NCBI RefSeq assembly: GCF_031020795.1 | Contig: NZ_JAVHJP010000007.1 | Location: 148,675 to 212,674 of the forward strand | Length of the DNA stretch: 64,000 nucleotides | Direction: 5' to 3' | Origin: Hydrogenophaga pseudoflava | GTDB lineage: Bacteria; Pseudomonadota; Gammaproteobacteria; Burkholderiales; Burkholderiaceae_C | Shown: positions 48,384 to 57,436 of the stretch, one piece after another | Layout of the letters: the number at the start of each line of letters is the position of its first letter | Position numbering within the stretch: position 1 is the stretch's first letter | The notes under the pieces: model-generated | What the model was told of the DNA's origin: nothing | The model's input: only the letters and a program-made list of their open reading frames with translations | Database searches by the model: none | Position numbers and translations under genes: made by a program

Positions 48384-49084
48384 GGTTTGCTTCCTTCGTT
48401 CGCATCCAGGTCGCGGCTCCAGGACAGGCCGTTGACGTAGATGCCCAGGGGGTTCTTGCGCAGGCGCTGCTCGGTGCGCGGGGTCTGCAGCACGGTCGAG
48501 ACCACGGCCGTCCACCGCTCGGTGCCGGCCGGTGCGCCGTTGACGAAACGCTGCTCGGTCCAGCGCACGTTGAACGAGGCGTCGCTGGCCCGGACCACGC
48601 TGGTGATCTGCACCGTCGCCGACTCCTTGCCTACGCGCACGAACGGGTCGTTGGTGCGGGCGTATTCGTTGAGCACGGCGGCTCCGCGGTCGGTCGTGTA
48701 GTCGTAGGCGTCCAGCCAGTTCTGCCGCACCACGATCGGGTCGATGGACAGCGAACGCACCAGCGTAACGAAGCGGGCCAGGTGGTGCGCGATCTGCGCA
48801 TCGCCGGGGCGGTAGGGTGAGGCGGCCTCGCCCACGGTGCGCACCTGGCCGGCCTGATCCACCTCCACCACGTAGGGCGTCACGATGGACTGCGCCGAGC
48901 GCCAGACCAGACCACCGGCCATCAACAAGGCCAGCGACAGACAGCCAAAGGCCATCAGGCGCCAGTTGCGGGCCTGCACGCGGGCCGATCCGATGCGCTC
49001 GTCCCAGGCCTGCGCGGCCGATTGGTAGGGGGTGGCAGGCTGCGGCGTGTCGGCATAGCGCACCTGCGGTCGTTTGAATCGCAT
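48380..49084 (-). CDS. trbF: Conjugal transfer protein TrbF (VirB8-like)
   Basis: A 234-residue VirB8-type inner-membrane protein. One helix (about residues 40-60), then the periplasmic domain with Y-V-V-E-V-D-x-A-G-Q-V, L-A-R-F-V-T-L-V-R-S-L-S-I-D-P and the L-R-K-N-P-L-G-I-Y-V-N closing motif. Family members assemble the secretion channel. Coupled to trbG by ATGA. Confidence 0.93.
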   Translation of the reverse strand: MRFKRPQVRYADTPQPATPYQSAAQAWDERIGSARVQARNWRLMAFGCLSLALLMAGGLVWRSAQSIVTPYVVEVDQAGQVRTVGEAASPYRPGDAQIAHHLARFVTLVRSLSIDPIVVRQNWLDAYDYTTDRGAAVLNEYARTNDPFVRVGKESATVQITSVVRASDASFNVRWTEQRFVNGAPAGTERWTAVVSTVLQTPRTEQRLRKNPLGIYVNGLSWSRDLDANEGSKP

Positions 49085-49096
49085 GCTGGGTTCTCC

Positions 49097-50464
49097 TCAG
49101 GAATCCGAATCACGAAGGCTGGGCCCGCTGCCCGAGCCGCCCCCATCGCCACCGCGCAGGGTGTGCGCGGCCGTCGTGGCGGCGTGCCCCATCTGCTGGC
49201 GCCGGCGCATGCGCTGTGCCCAGGCGGGCTCGGTGGCAGGGGTCGGGCTGGAGGAGCCTGTGGCGGCCGAGTCGGCACCGGCAGCCGCTGGCGCGGTAGC
49301 GTCCGCCACGAAGCCCGAGACCTTGTCCTTCACGGCCTTGGCGCCTTCGGCCAGCTTTTGGCCCACCGCGCTGGCGCCTGTGCGGGCCACGTTGGCCACG
49401 CCGGCACCGGCGGCGCGCAGCGGACCGCCCGAGGACACGGCAGCGCCGGCGTCGTAGGCGGACTTCGCACCAGCCGCCAGGCCACTGGCCGAACGGGCCG
49501 CCGAAGCGCCGCTGCCGATCGCGGCGCGTGCAGCACCGGGCGCCATACGTGCGCCAGCGGCCACGGCCGCACCTGCACCCGCCACGGCAGCGCCTCCGGC
49601 CACCGCCAGACCCGTGGCCCCCAGCGCCGTTCCGGTCGCCGCGCCTGCGCCCAGTTGCGGCGCGCCCGACACCAGGCCGGTGGCGATGCCTGGCCCGAAG
49701 ATGCCCAGACCCAGCAATGAGAGTGAGGCCAGCATCACCACCAGCGCGTGGTCGATGGAAGGCTCTGCCGGCACCGTCTGAAACTGAGCGAACAGTCCCG
49801 TTCCGATGCCCACGATCACCGCGAGCACGAGCACCTTGATGCCCGAAGACACCACGTTGCCCAGCACCTTCTCGGCCAGGAAGGTGGTCTTGTTCCACAA
49901 GGCAAAGGGCACCAGCACGAAGCCGGCCAGCGTCGTCAGCTTGAACTCCAGCAGCGTCACGAAAAGCTGCACGGCCAGCACGAAGAAGCTCACGATCACC
50001 GTGAGCCAGGCCAGGAACAGCACCACGATGGGTGCGATGTTGATGAACACCTCCGGAAAGCCGGACAGGTCGCTGATCTGCTGCAGGATCGGGGCTGCTG
50101 CATCGATGCCAGCTTTTGCCAGGTGGCCCGGCTGCAGGAAGGTGGCCAGGCTCATGCCCGAGCCACTGGCCTGCAGGCCCAGACCGGCGAATGAGCGAAA
50201 CACGATGCCCGAGAGGCTGTTGAAGTTGCCAATGATGTAGGCGAAGGCGCCCACGTAAAGCACCTTGCGGATCAGCTTCGCCATCACGTCCTCGCCCTGG
50301 CCGGTGGCGTGACTCATGGCCCAGAACAGGCCGGCCAGGGTCATGTCGATGGCCACCAGCGTGGCGGTGAGGAAGGCGACCTCGCCGTTCAGCAACCCGA
50401 AACCCGAGTCGATGTAAGTGGAGAAGGTGTTCAGGAAGCGGTCGATGACGGCGACGTCGTCCAT
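49097..50464 (-). CDS. trbL: Conjugal transfer protein TrbL (VirB6-like)
   Basis: A 455-residue polytopic membrane protein of the VirB6/TrbL family. The N-terminal two thirds carries six or more membrane helices (D-S-G-F-G-L-L-N-G-E-V-A-F-L near residue 19 is typical); the C-terminal third is a low-complexity Ala/Gly/Ser tail. The ATG at 50464 is the usual family start. An IS element lies immediately upstream, so the normal ribosome site after trbJ is now about 1.5 kb away; what precedes the ATG is the IS end, with GGAGG too distant (19 bases). Confidence 0.9.
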   Translation of the reverse strand: MDDVAVIDRFLNTFSTYIDSGFGLLNGEVAFLTATLVAIDMTLAGLFWAMSHATGQGEDVMAKLIRKVLYVGAFAYIIGNFNSLSGIVFRSFAGLGLQASGSGMSLATFLQPGHLAKAGIDAAAPILQQISDLSGFPEVFINIAPIVVLFLAWLTVIVSFFVLAVQLFVTLLEFKLTTLAGFVLVPFALWNKTTFLAEKVLGNVVSSGIKVLVLAVIVGIGTGLFAQFQTVPAEPSIDHALVVMLASLSLLGLGIFGPGIATGLVSGAPQLGAGAATGTALGATGLAVAGGAAVAGAGAAVAAGARMAPGAARAAIGSGASAARSASGLAAGAKSAYDAGAAVSSGGPLRAAGAGVANVARTGASAVGQKLAEGAKAVKDKVSGFVADATAPAAAGADSAATGSSSPTPATEPAWAQRMRRRQQMGHAATTAAHTLRGGDGGGSGSGPSLRDSDS

Positions 50465-50475
50465 GGCTGGGCTTA

Positions 50476-50489
50476 TATGGACACCTCCC
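50476..50489. repeat. Subterminal inverted repeat of the IS (3' side of the transposase)
   Basis: TATGGACACCTCCC, exact reverse complement of 51963-51976. It lies 12 bases from the trbL ATG. Confidence 0.85.
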
Positions 50490-50564
50490 GTGTGGCAAGT
50501 GAGTTTTTGAAGTTCTGACTCGGCGGATACGACTGCGGTCTTATATCCGGCCTGTTGATGCAGA

Positions 50565-50640
50565 TCGGACCGAAGCCCGCCGCTGGCCTTGATGGTCATT
50601 CGCGGGGTCGGTGCTCATCTCCTGCGGCGGGCTTCGCTTG
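50565..50640 (-). ncRNA. Candidate bridge RNA (seekRNA) of the IS element
   Basis: Within the non-coding IS end downstream of the transposase. A perfect 13-bp stem (50571-50583 with 50624-50636) closes a 40-nt loop. On the transposase strand one side of the loop (50616-50624) reads CAGGAGATG, identical to the target flank next to trbJ (51978-51986); the other side carries CCAT, matching the target at the trbL start. Known IS1111 elements encode such guides in this place. Transcription is not shown. Confidence 0.45.
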
Positions 50641-50758
50641 ACGCTTGCCCTGCCAGCCATACAGCTCTACCCGACCCGCGGTCCGACCGCTTTGCCATCA
50701 CTTCGTCAACTCGACTCGCGCACTCTTTGCGGCATCCACTCCTATTGTTGGGGTTGAT

Positions 50759-51808
50759 CTACGCGGCAGCCGCTTGCGCGGTGCTGCACCCGGGCTTGGC
50801 GCTTTGCCAGTCCCGTTGGTAAGCACGTCCGTGGGCCACCAAGGCCCAGGCCGTGCGCGCCATCTTGTTGGCCAGCGCCACCACCACCACGTTCGGTGGC
50901 CGGCGCGCCAGCATCTGCTGCAGCCACTTGGGCTTGTCCTTGGCATGCTCGATCACCGAGCGCGCCCCGTGGATCAGCAGCGTGCGCAGGTAGGAGTCCC
51001 CTCGCTTGGAGATGTGCCCCGTGTGCACCTTGCCGCCCGTGCCGCTGTGGGCGGGCACCAGGCCCAGGCTGGCGGAGAACTCGCGCCCGCTGCGCCAGGC
51101 CCGGCCATCGCCCAGCGTGGCCGCCAGCGCTGTTGAGCCCAGCACGCCGATGCCCGGCACCTGGCGCAGCTCTCTGGCCTTGCTCAACTGCTTTTGCACC
51201 GCCGCGATCTCATGCTCCAACTGATCAATGCGCTGCTGCACCTGGCTCAGCGTCTGCAGCTGCCCATCCACCAGGGCGCGCATGACCTGCGGCAGTTGCT
51301 CATCGATCTGCGCGCGCTGCTCGCTCAGCGCCTTCAGCCCGGCCTTGCGGCCGCCGCGCAGCACCACGCCGAATTCGTACAGCAGCCCGCGCAAGGCATT
51401 CATCGTGGCCGTGCGCACGCTGATCCAGTGCGAGCGCGTGCGGTGCAGCGCCAGCACGGCTTGCTGCTCGGTGCTCTTTTGCGGCACGCGCCGGATGTCC
51501 CTGTGCTGCGCGGCCAGCCAGATCGCTCGCGCGTCGGCCGCGTCGTCCTTGTTGCTGCGCACGAACGGCCGCACCTGCGCCGCCGGCAGTAGTTCGACCT
51601 CGTGGCCCAGCTTGCCCAGCACGCGCGCCCAGTGGTGCGCGCTGCCGCAAGCCTCCATCACCACCCGCGCCGGCCGCAACTTCGCGAAGTACTCGGCCAG
51701 CTTGGCTCGCGCCAGCTTCTTGCGGCCGATCTCGCCTGTCTCAGCATCAACCCAGTGCAGTTGCATGACGTTCTTTGCAATGTCCAAGCCGTAAGTCGTA
51801 CTATCCAT
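50759..51808 (-). CDS. IS110/IS1111-family DEDD transposase
   Basis: A 349-residue transposase. The RuvC-like DEDD residues fit Asp9 (Y-G-L-D-I-A-K-N), Glu52 (M-E-A-C-G-S-A-H-H-W), Asp89 and Asp92 (K-D-D-A-A-D-A). The C-terminal Tnp_20 domain has P-G-I-G-V-L-G-S-T-A-L-A-A and G-R-E-F-S-A-S-L-G-L-V-P. The ATG at 51808 has a GGAGG site. Such enzymes recombine DNA using an RNA guide. It appears intact, so the element may be active. Confidence 0.93.
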   Translation of the reverse strand: MDSTTYGLDIAKNVMQLHWVDAETGEIGRKKLARAKLAEYFAKLRPARVVMEACGSAHHWARVLGKLGHEVELLPAAQVRPFVRSNKDDAADARAIWLAAQHRDIRRVPQKSTEQQAVLALHRTRSHWISVRTATMNALRGLLYEFGVVLRGGRKAGLKALSEQRAQIDEQLPQVMRALVDGQLQTLSQVQQRIDQLEHEIAAVQKQLSKARELRQVPGIGVLGSTALAATLGDGRAWRSGREFSASLGLVPAHSGTGGKVHTGHISKRGDSYLRTLLIHGARSVIEHAKDKPKWLQQMLARRPPNVVVVALANKMARTAWALVAHGRAYQRDWQSAKPGCSTAQAAAA

Positions 51809-51962
51809 TTGGGGCCTCCGATTCGAGGAGTTGATCAATGCAACTCCACTTTGGCACTCGATGCCGTTCGACGCGAGGCCCCACCCCGCCAACGAACTCT
51901 TCTCCTTGGTCAGCGGAATTTGTCTTCAGCTCTCGCGCCGCCTGGGCGCCAGTTCAGCGGGT

Positions 51963-51976
51963 GGGAGGTGTCCATA
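51963..51976. repeat. Subterminal inverted repeat of the IS (5' side of the transposase)
   Basis: GGGAGGTGTCCATA, exact reverse complement of 50476-50489. It lies 15 bases from the trbJ stop codon. Confidence 0.85.
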
Positions 51977-51991
51977 CCATCTCCTGGTGGT

Positions 51992-52765
51992 TCAGTGGCC
52001 GTAGAAGCTCACGCCCTGCGGCGTGTAGCCCGTGCCGCTGCCGATGAAGCGGCGCGTCACCTCGCGACCACGCTCGATGGCCGCAGCCTGCCGGGCCAGT
52101 TCCAGCGAGGCGGCACGGTCCTGCGTCAGCATCAGTTGCTGCGACTGGATGGACTGCTTGGCCTGCAGGGCCAGCAACTGGTTGGTGGCCTGCATGGCCT
52201 GCAGCGCGCCGGTGGCCGACTGGCTCTGGCTGACCAGGTCGGCCAGCACGCCTTCGTCCAGGCTCAGGTTCTGCGACACCTGGGCCTGCATCTGCATGGC
52301 GGTCTGCAGGCCGGTGAGCGTGTTCTTCCAGCGCTGGCGCGCGTCCTGGAACATCTGGTTGCCGCTCACGGTGGCGGCGTACTGCTCGGGGTAGAGGCGG
52401 GCGAACTCGGCATCGAGGTTCGACACCTGGTAGGCCAGGCCTTGGGCCTGGGCGATCAGTTGCCGCGTCGTGTCCAGCGTCGAGCGCAGGCGGTTGACCA
52501 CGTTGAACGGCAGGCTCGCCAGATTGCGTGCCTGGTTGATCAGCATCTGCGCCTCATTCTGCAACTGGCGGATCTGGTTGTTGATCTGCTCCAACGTGCG
52601 CGCGGCGGTCATGGTGTTCTGCACCAGGTTGACCGGGTCCAGCACGATGTCGCCCACGCCGAAGAGTGCGTGCGCGGGCTGCATGACGCCCAGCGTCAGC
52701 GCGGCGGCGGTGGCCAGCGCCGTCAGGCGGGTCTTGAGGGCCCGGGTGGGGAACTGAAAGCTCAT
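51992..52765 (-). CDS. trbJ: Conjugal transfer protein TrbJ (VirB5-like)
   Basis: A 257-residue periplasmic protein. A signal peptide of about 32 residues (ending H-A-L-F-G) precedes a long helical coiled-coil body (Q-I-N-N-Q-I-R-Q-L-Q-N-E-A-Q-M-L near residue 60). TrbJ is the minor pilus-tip-like subunit. The ATG at 52765 overlaps the trbE stop. The IS element is inserted just after its stop codon. Confidence 0.92.
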   Translation of the reverse strand: MSFQFPTRALKTRLTALATAAALTLGVMQPAHALFGVGDIVLDPVNLVQNTMTAARTLEQINNQIRQLQNEAQMLINQARNLASLPFNVVNRLRSTLDTTRQLIAQAQGLAYQVSNLDAEFARLYPEQYAATVSGNQMFQDARQRWKNTLTGLQTAMQMQAQVSQNLSLDEGVLADLVSQSQSATGALQAMQATNQLLALQAKQSIQSQQLMLTQDRAASLELARQAAAIERGREVTRRFIGSGTGYTPQGVSFYGH

Positions 52766-55209
52766 GGCGTTTCTCCTGAAGGTCGGGCATGCCCGGGTTG
52801 GTGGTGGGTGTGTTGGTGAAAGAGATCGGCCGCCCAGTCCAGGCCACGGCGGTGCAGCCAGGCAGGGGCGAAGCCCTCGGGCGGGTGCGAAGCCAGCACC
52901 TCGTCGATCAGACGCTGGTCCTGCGGTGTGGAGGCCCCGGCGAAGGCCAGGGCCACAGGTCCGAGGTCTAGGTCGAACAGGCGGTTGCCCAGCCTCGACT
53001 GGTAGTAGTAGTCGCGCTTGGGCACGGCGGTGGCCACGATCTCGATCTGGCGGCGGTTCAGGCCAAAGGCCTCGTAGATCGAGCGCACCTGTGGTTCGGT
53101 GGCTTGCGGGTTGGGCAGGAAGATGCGGCTCGCGCAGCTCTCCACGATGGCCGGAGCAATGCTTGAACCCTGGATGTCGGCCAGGCTTTGCGTGGCGAAC
53201 AGCACCGACACGTTTTTCTTGCGCAGCGTCTTGAGCCACTGGCGGATGCGCGCCGCGAACACCGGGTCGTCCAGGAACAGCCAGGACTCGTCCAGCAACA
53301 GCAGGGTGGGTGCCCCGTCGAAGCGCGCCTCGAAGCGTGCGAACAGGTAACCCAGCACGGCCATCACCGCGGCGCGGCTGCCCATCAGCTCTTCCATCTC
53401 GAAGCACTGCACGTCTGCCGTGCCCAGCCGGTCGATGTCAGCATCCAGCAGTTTGCCGTGCGCGCCGCCCAGCACGTAGGGGGCGAGCGCCTGGCGCAAC
53501 GCGTTGGACTGCAGCAGCACCGACAGACCGGTGAGCGTGCGCTGCTCGCGCGGCGCGCCCGCCAGACTGCCCAGTGCCGACCAGATCGCGGCCTTCTCGT
53601 CCGGCCCGACGGCCACGCCCTCGTGCACCAGCCGGCCTTCGACCCACTCGGCGGCCCAGCTGCGGTAGCCCTCCTGGTCTATGCCCGCCAGCGGCTGGAA
53701 GGCGATGTCGCCATCGCTGCCCAGGTCGTAGTGCTCGCCGCCCAGGCCCAGCACCGTGGCCCGCATGGAACGGCCCATGTCGAATGCAAAGATGCGCGAG
53801 CCGGGATAGCGCCGGAACTGCAGGGCCAGCAAGGCCAGCAGCACCGACTTGCCCATGCCGGTTGGTCCCACCACCAGGGTATGGCCCACGTCACCGACGT
53901 GGGTCACCAGCCGGAACGGCGTGGAGCCTTCGGTGCGGGTCACAACCAGCGGCGGACCGTCCAGGTGCCGGTTGCGCTCCGGTCCGGCCCACACCGCCGA
54001 CACCGGCATCAGGTGCGCCAGGTTCAGTGTCGAGACGATGGGCTGGCGCACGTTGGCGTAGGCATTGCCCGGGATCGACGACAGCCAGGCCTCCACGGCG
54101 TTCAGCGTCTCCGGGATGGTGACGAAGCCACGCCCCTGGATCACGCGCTCGGCCATGCGCAGCTTCTCGTCGGCAGCGGTCGCGTCGGCATCGAGCACCG
54201 TGACCGTGGCGGTCACGTAGCCAAAGGCCACCTGGTCGCTGCCCAGCTCCTGCAGGGCCGCGTCCGCGTCGGCGGCCTTGTTGCCGGCGTCGGTGTCCAC
54301 CAGCGGCGACTCCTGCTGGAATATCGTCTCGCGCAACAGGGCCAGCACGTTCTTGCGCTTGGCAAACCACTGCCGGCGCAGGCGGCCCAGCTCCTTCTCG
54401 GCTTCGGCCTTGTCCATGCACAGGAAGCGCGTGGACCAGCGGTAACCGAAACCGAGCCGGTTCAGGTCGTCCAGCACACCGGGCCAGGTGGACGTCGGAA
54501 ACCCACGCACCGTAGTCACCCGCAGATGCGCGTCACCCAGCATGGGCGCCAGACCGCCCAGCAGGGGCGCATCGACCAGCAGCGCATCCAGGTGGAAGGG
54601 CACCTCGGGCACGGCCACGGGGTAAGTGCGTGGCGACACCGTGGTGTGCAGGTAGCTCAGCGTTTCAGCGTCCTGTAGCCAGGCGATCTCCGGCATCACG
54701 CCGTCGAGCAGGTCGAACACGCGGTCGGTCTCGGCGATGAAGGCGGCCAGCCGTTCCCGCCAGTCCACCCCGGTGCTGGAGCGGTTTTCGTAGAGCAGGC
54801 TGGCGGCCCGCGCGCGGGACTCTTCGGGTGGCAGGTACTGCAGCGTGAAGTGGTAGCGGCTCTCGAAGTGACTGGCCGATTCCTCGAAGGCTGCGCGCCG
54901 TTCTTCATCCACCAGCCACGACAGGGCTTCTGGAAAGGACGAATGCGGGTAGTCGGCCGCCGGTCGGCGCTCGGCGTCCACGTACAGCGCCCAGCCCGAG
55001 CCCAGGCGGCGCAGTGCGTTGTTCAGGCGTGCGGTGGTGGCCACCAGTTCGCCCTGCGTGGCGCTGTCCAGGTCAGGGCCCCGGAAGCGCGCGGTGCGCT
55101 GGAATGAGCCGTCCTTGTTCAGCACTACGCCGGGCGCCACCAGTCCGGCCCAGGGCAGCCAGTCGGCCAGCAGGGCGGGGCGTTGCCGGTACTCGGAGAG
55201 GTTGAGCAT
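52762..55209 (-). CDS. trbE: Conjugal transfer ATPase TrbE (VirB4-like)
   Basis: An 815-residue ATPase that powers pilus and channel assembly. The N-terminal CagE/TrbE domain is followed by the ATPase with Walker A G-P-T-G-M-G-K-S (Lys454) and Walker B L-L-L-L-D-E-S-W-L-F. Length is normal. The ATG at 55209 has a GAGGA site; an in-frame ATG at 55227 would overlap trbD. Follows trbD, precedes trbJ. Confidence 0.95.
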   Translation of the reverse strand: MLNLSEYRQRPALLADWLPWAGLVAPGVVLNKDGSFQRTARFRGPDLDSATQGELVATTARLNNALRRLGSGWALYVDAERRPAADYPHSSFPEALSWLVDEERRAAFEESASHFESRYHFTLQYLPPEESRARAASLLYENRSSTGVDWRERLAAFIAETDRVFDLLDGVMPEIAWLQDAETLSYLHTTVSPRTYPVAVPEVPFHLDALLVDAPLLGGLAPMLGDAHLRVTTVRGFPTSTWPGVLDDLNRLGFGYRWSTRFLCMDKAEAEKELGRLRRQWFAKRKNVLALLRETIFQQESPLVDTDAGNKAADADAALQELGSDQVAFGYVTATVTVLDADATAADEKLRMAERVIQGRGFVTIPETLNAVEAWLSSIPGNAYANVRQPIVSTLNLAHLMPVSAVWAGPERNRHLDGPPLVVTRTEGSTPFRLVTHVGDVGHTLVVGPTGMGKSVLLALLALQFRRYPGSRIFAFDMGRSMRATVLGLGGEHYDLGSDGDIAFQPLAGIDQEGYRSWAAEWVEGRLVHEGVAVGPDEKAAIWSALGSLAGAPREQRTLTGLSVLLQSNALRQALAPYVLGGAHGKLLDADIDRLGTADVQCFEMEELMGSRAAVMAVLGYLFARFEARFDGAPTLLLLDESWLFLDDPVFAARIRQWLKTLRKKNVSVLFATQSLADIQGSSIAPAIVESCASRIFLPNPQATEPQVRSIYEAFGLNRRQIEIVATAVPKRDYYYQSRLGNRLFDLDLGPVALAFAGASTPQDQRLIDEVLASHPPEGFAPAWLHRRGLDWAADLFHQHTHHQPGHARPSGETP

Positions 55210-55219
55210 GGCGTCGTCC

Positions 55220-55504
55220 TCACACATCCAGCAACGGCTTGTGCTTCAGGTGCCGGGCAAACACCGCCATGAACTGCGGATCGGCCCGCGCGCCCCAGAC
55301 CGCCAGCGAATGCCCCACGATCCACAGCACGGCACCCGGAATCCACAGCTGCAGCCCCAGGCCCACGGCGGCGGCCAGCGTCCCGTTGGCGATGGCCACC
55401 GTGCGCGGCGCGCCGCCCATCAGGATGGGCTCGGTCAGCGAGCGGTGCAGCGGAATCTCGAAGCCGCTGGCCAGGGAAGTGGCTTGCTCGGCACCGCCGC
55501 TCAT
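55220..55504 (-). CDS. trbD: Conjugal transfer protein TrbD (VirB3-like)
   Basis: A 94-residue VirB3-type membrane protein with a hydrophobic pair of helices (about residues 36-70) and the family segments F-E-I-P-L-H-R-S-L-T-E-P-I-L-M-G-G-A-P-R near the start and D-P-Q-F closer to the end. Coupled to trbC by ATGA overlap. Confidence 0.92.
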   Translation of the reverse strand: MSGGAEQATSLASGFEIPLHRSLTEPILMGGAPRTVAIANGTLAAAVGLGLQLWIPGAVLWIVGHSLAVWGARADPQFMAVFARHLKHKPLLDV

Positions 55505-55905
55505 ACCAGGGCCCCACCCGAGAAGCTGAAGAAGCTCAGGAAGAAAGACGAAGCCGCGAAGGCGATCGACAGACCGAAGACGATCTGAATCAGCTTCCGA
55601 AAGCCGCCCGACGTGTCACCGAAGGCCAGGGCCAGGCCGGTGGCAATGATGATGATCACGGCCACGATGCGGGCCACCGGACCCTGGATCGAATCCAGGA
55701 TGGACTGCAGCGGCCCTTCCCAGGGCATGCTGGAGCCGGCCGCCTTGGCCGTGCCGGCCAGGCTCAGCATGATGGAGGCGGTGAGCAGCCCCTGGCGGGC
55801 GGGTTGCATCAGCCGGTTCAAGCGGTGCAGGCTGGCGACCCACGAGGACACCAGCAGGCGGGTGAACGGTCGCGCAAAGGAGCGCAGGGCAGTCGAAGGG
55901 GTCAT
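55501..55905 (-). CDS. trbC: Conjugal transfer pilin TrbC (VirB2-like)
   Basis: A 134-residue pilin precursor. A long leader is followed by two hydrophobic helices (about residues 75-95 and 105-128) separated by a short loop, with W-E-G-P-L-Q-S-I-L-D-S-I-Q-G-P between, as in TrbC of this class. The leader of about 55 residues fits the long signal sequence of the family. Between trbB and trbD. Confidence 0.92.
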   Translation of the reverse strand: MTPSTALRSFARPFTRLLVSSWVASLHRLNRLMQPARQGLLTASIMLSLAGTAKAAGSSMPWEGPLQSILDSIQGPVARIVAVIIIIATGLALAFGDTSGGFRKLIQIVFGLSIAFAASSFFLSFFSFSGGALV

Positions 55906-56945
55906 GAAAGATCTCCGGGTGGGGTTGATGAAAGGGTGTCCGCCGCTGAGGGTGGGGAGGGCGTTGGCAGTTCAGGCAATGGCTCGTTGACCGACACCAG
56001 GTGGTAGCCGGTGCTGTCGTGTCCGGTGACGTGGGCAATCGTCTCAATGCGGCGCTTGCGTCCGCGACCGGCGATGTAGACCACCACGTTGATCGCCTCG
56101 GCGATCAGGGCGCGCGGTGGGTTCACCGCGACCTCCAGAATCAGCTGCTCCACCCGCAGCAACGCTCCGAGCGCGGAGCCGGCATGAATGGTGGCGATGC
56201 CGCCAGGGTGGCCGGTGCCCCAGACCTTGACCAGATCCAGCGCTTCGCCACCGCGTACCTCGCCCACCACCACGCGGTCGGGCCGCAGCCGCATCGTGGC
56301 GCGCACCAGCTCGGTCATCGAGACGGCACCCGCGCGTGTGCGCAGCGGCACGTGGTCGCGCGCGGCGCACTGCAGCTCAATCGTGTCTTCGAGCACCAGC
56401 ACCCGGTCGCCGGTGGCGGCGATCTCGGCCAGCAGCGCATTGGCCAGCGTGGTCTTGCCCGTGCTGGTGCCACCCGCGATCAGGATGTTCTTCCGCTCGT
56501 GCACGGCCTGACGCAGGAAGTCCGCCTGCTCGGCGCTCATCATCCCGTCGGCCACGTAGCGGTCCAGGGGGATCACACCCACGGCCCGCTTGCGCAGCGC
56601 GAAGGCCGGCCCCGGTGCGGCAGGCGGCAGCACACCTTCGAAGCGTTCGCCTGTCTCGGGCAGCTCGGCGGTGAGCAGCGGCTGGCCCCGGTGGACCTCG
56701 GCACCCACGTGGGCCGCCACCAGGCGAATGATGCGTTCACCATCGGCCGCCGACAGCGTGATGCCCGTCGGTGCACGCCCGTTGGAGAGCCGGTCGATCC
56801 AGAGCGTGCCATCGGGGTTGAGCAGCACCTCCACCACGTCCGGGTCTTCGAGCGCGGCCGCGATCACCGGCCCCATGGCCGTGCGCAGCATGCGGACACG
56901 GCGATCGAGCGTGGTCTTTTCGGGGCTGGGTGGCGGGGTCGTCAT
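55902..56945 (-). CDS. trbB: Conjugal transfer ATPase TrbB (VirB11-like)
   Basis: A 347-residue traffic ATPase. Walker A G-G-T-S-T-G-K-T contains Lys164; the Asp box [10 protein letters not shown], a Walker [11 protein letters not shown] and the His box [10 protein letters not shown] follow. First of the trb series; its ATG overlaps the CopG-like stop, its stop the trbC start. Confidence 0.95.
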   Translation of the reverse strand: MTTPPPSPEKTTLDRRVRMLRTAMGPVIAAALEDPDVVEVLLNPDGTLWIDRLSNGRAPTGITLSAADGERIIRLVAAHVGAEVHRGQPLLTAELPETGERFEGVLPPAAPGPAFALRKRAVGVIPLDRYVADGMMSAEQADFLRQAVHERKNILIAGGTSTGKTTLANALLAEIAATGDRVLVLEDTIELQCAARDHVPLRTRAGAVSMTELVRATMRLRPDRVVVGEVRGGEALDLVKVWGTGHPGGIATIHAGSALGALLRVEQLILEVAVNPPRALIAEAINVVVYIAGRGRKRRIETIAHVTGHDSTGYHLVSVNEPLPELPTPSPPSAADTLSSTPPGDLS

Positions 56946-57436
56946 GGGGTTGGGCCTTCCTCGGGAGGCGGCGGATTCACGCGGCCCATCTCTGCGGCCT
57001 CGTCCAGTTGCCGGTTCAGGCCTTGCTCCTGCGGATGCAGCTCCTCAATCACGTCGCGCACCAGGCTGCGACCGCGCAGCAGGTGGCGGCCCAGTTGTTC
57101 GACGAACTGTTCGAATCGCGCCTTGCCCTGTGCGCGGGCCGCATCCTGGTGGCCTTCCGGTACTGGTGTGCTCACCGTCAGGTAGTAGCGGATGAACAGA
57201 GCCAGGGTCTCGATCTCGATGTTCTGGTCGCGTTCCAGTCGCTCGAACTGGCGCGACAGCCGGCCCAGCCGCTTGGCGATGGCAGCCTCCCGCTGATCGC
57301 CCGAGTCCGGCGACAGCCAGGAGGCCAGCGCCGCCGCGACGATGGATGACTTGGACACGCCTTTCTTGGCCGCCACTTCTTCTAGGCGGCGCGCATGTTC
57401 GGGTGGAATGAACAGGTTCAGGCGGTATTGGCTCAT
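56942..57436 (-). CDS. Ribbon-helix-helix (CopG-like) protein between traG and trbB
   Basis: A 164-residue protein with an N-terminal ribbon-helix-helix ([19 protein letters not shown] near residues 4-22) and a longer helical tail. It is always seen in this place in Tn4371-like elements. It may repress the transfer operon. Overlaps both neighbours by ATGA. Confidence 0.88.
   Translation of the reverse strand: MSQYRLNLFIPPEHARRLEEVAAKKGVSKSSIVAAALASWLSPDSGDQREAAIAKRLGRLSRQFERLERDQNIEIETLALFIRYYLTVSTPVPEGHQDAARAQGKARFEQFVEQLGRHLLRGRSLVRDVIEELHPQEQGLNRQLDEAAEMGRVNPPPPEEGPTP

Larger units (their letters stand above)
50465..51977 (-). mobile_element. IS110-family element (IS1111 type) between trbJ and trbL
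   Basis: An insertion of about 1.5 kb between the trbJ stop (51992) and the trbL start (50464). It has perfect 14-bp subterminal inverted repeats, TATGGACACCTCCC at 50476-50489 and its complement at 51963-51976, as in the IS1111 group. No target duplication can be claimed. It contains a DEDD transposase on the minus strand, and about 280 non-coding bases downstream of it. Exact ends are uncertain by a few bases. Confidence 0.85.

Noticed and set aside
49097..49700. CRISPR-like or tandem repeats in the trbL 3' region
   Set aside because: The repetition is only codon-level Ala/Gly low complexity in the protein tail, without fixed repeat units and spacers.
50464..50599. An extended trbL start reading 45 codons back into the IS
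   Set aside because: The extra residues come from the IS end; the conserved TrbL N terminus begins at the ATG at 50464.
50589..50822. A small plus-strand frame inside the IS non-coding end
   Set aside because: No ribosome site or family resemblance, and it is antisense to the proposed guide RNA and the transposase 3' end.
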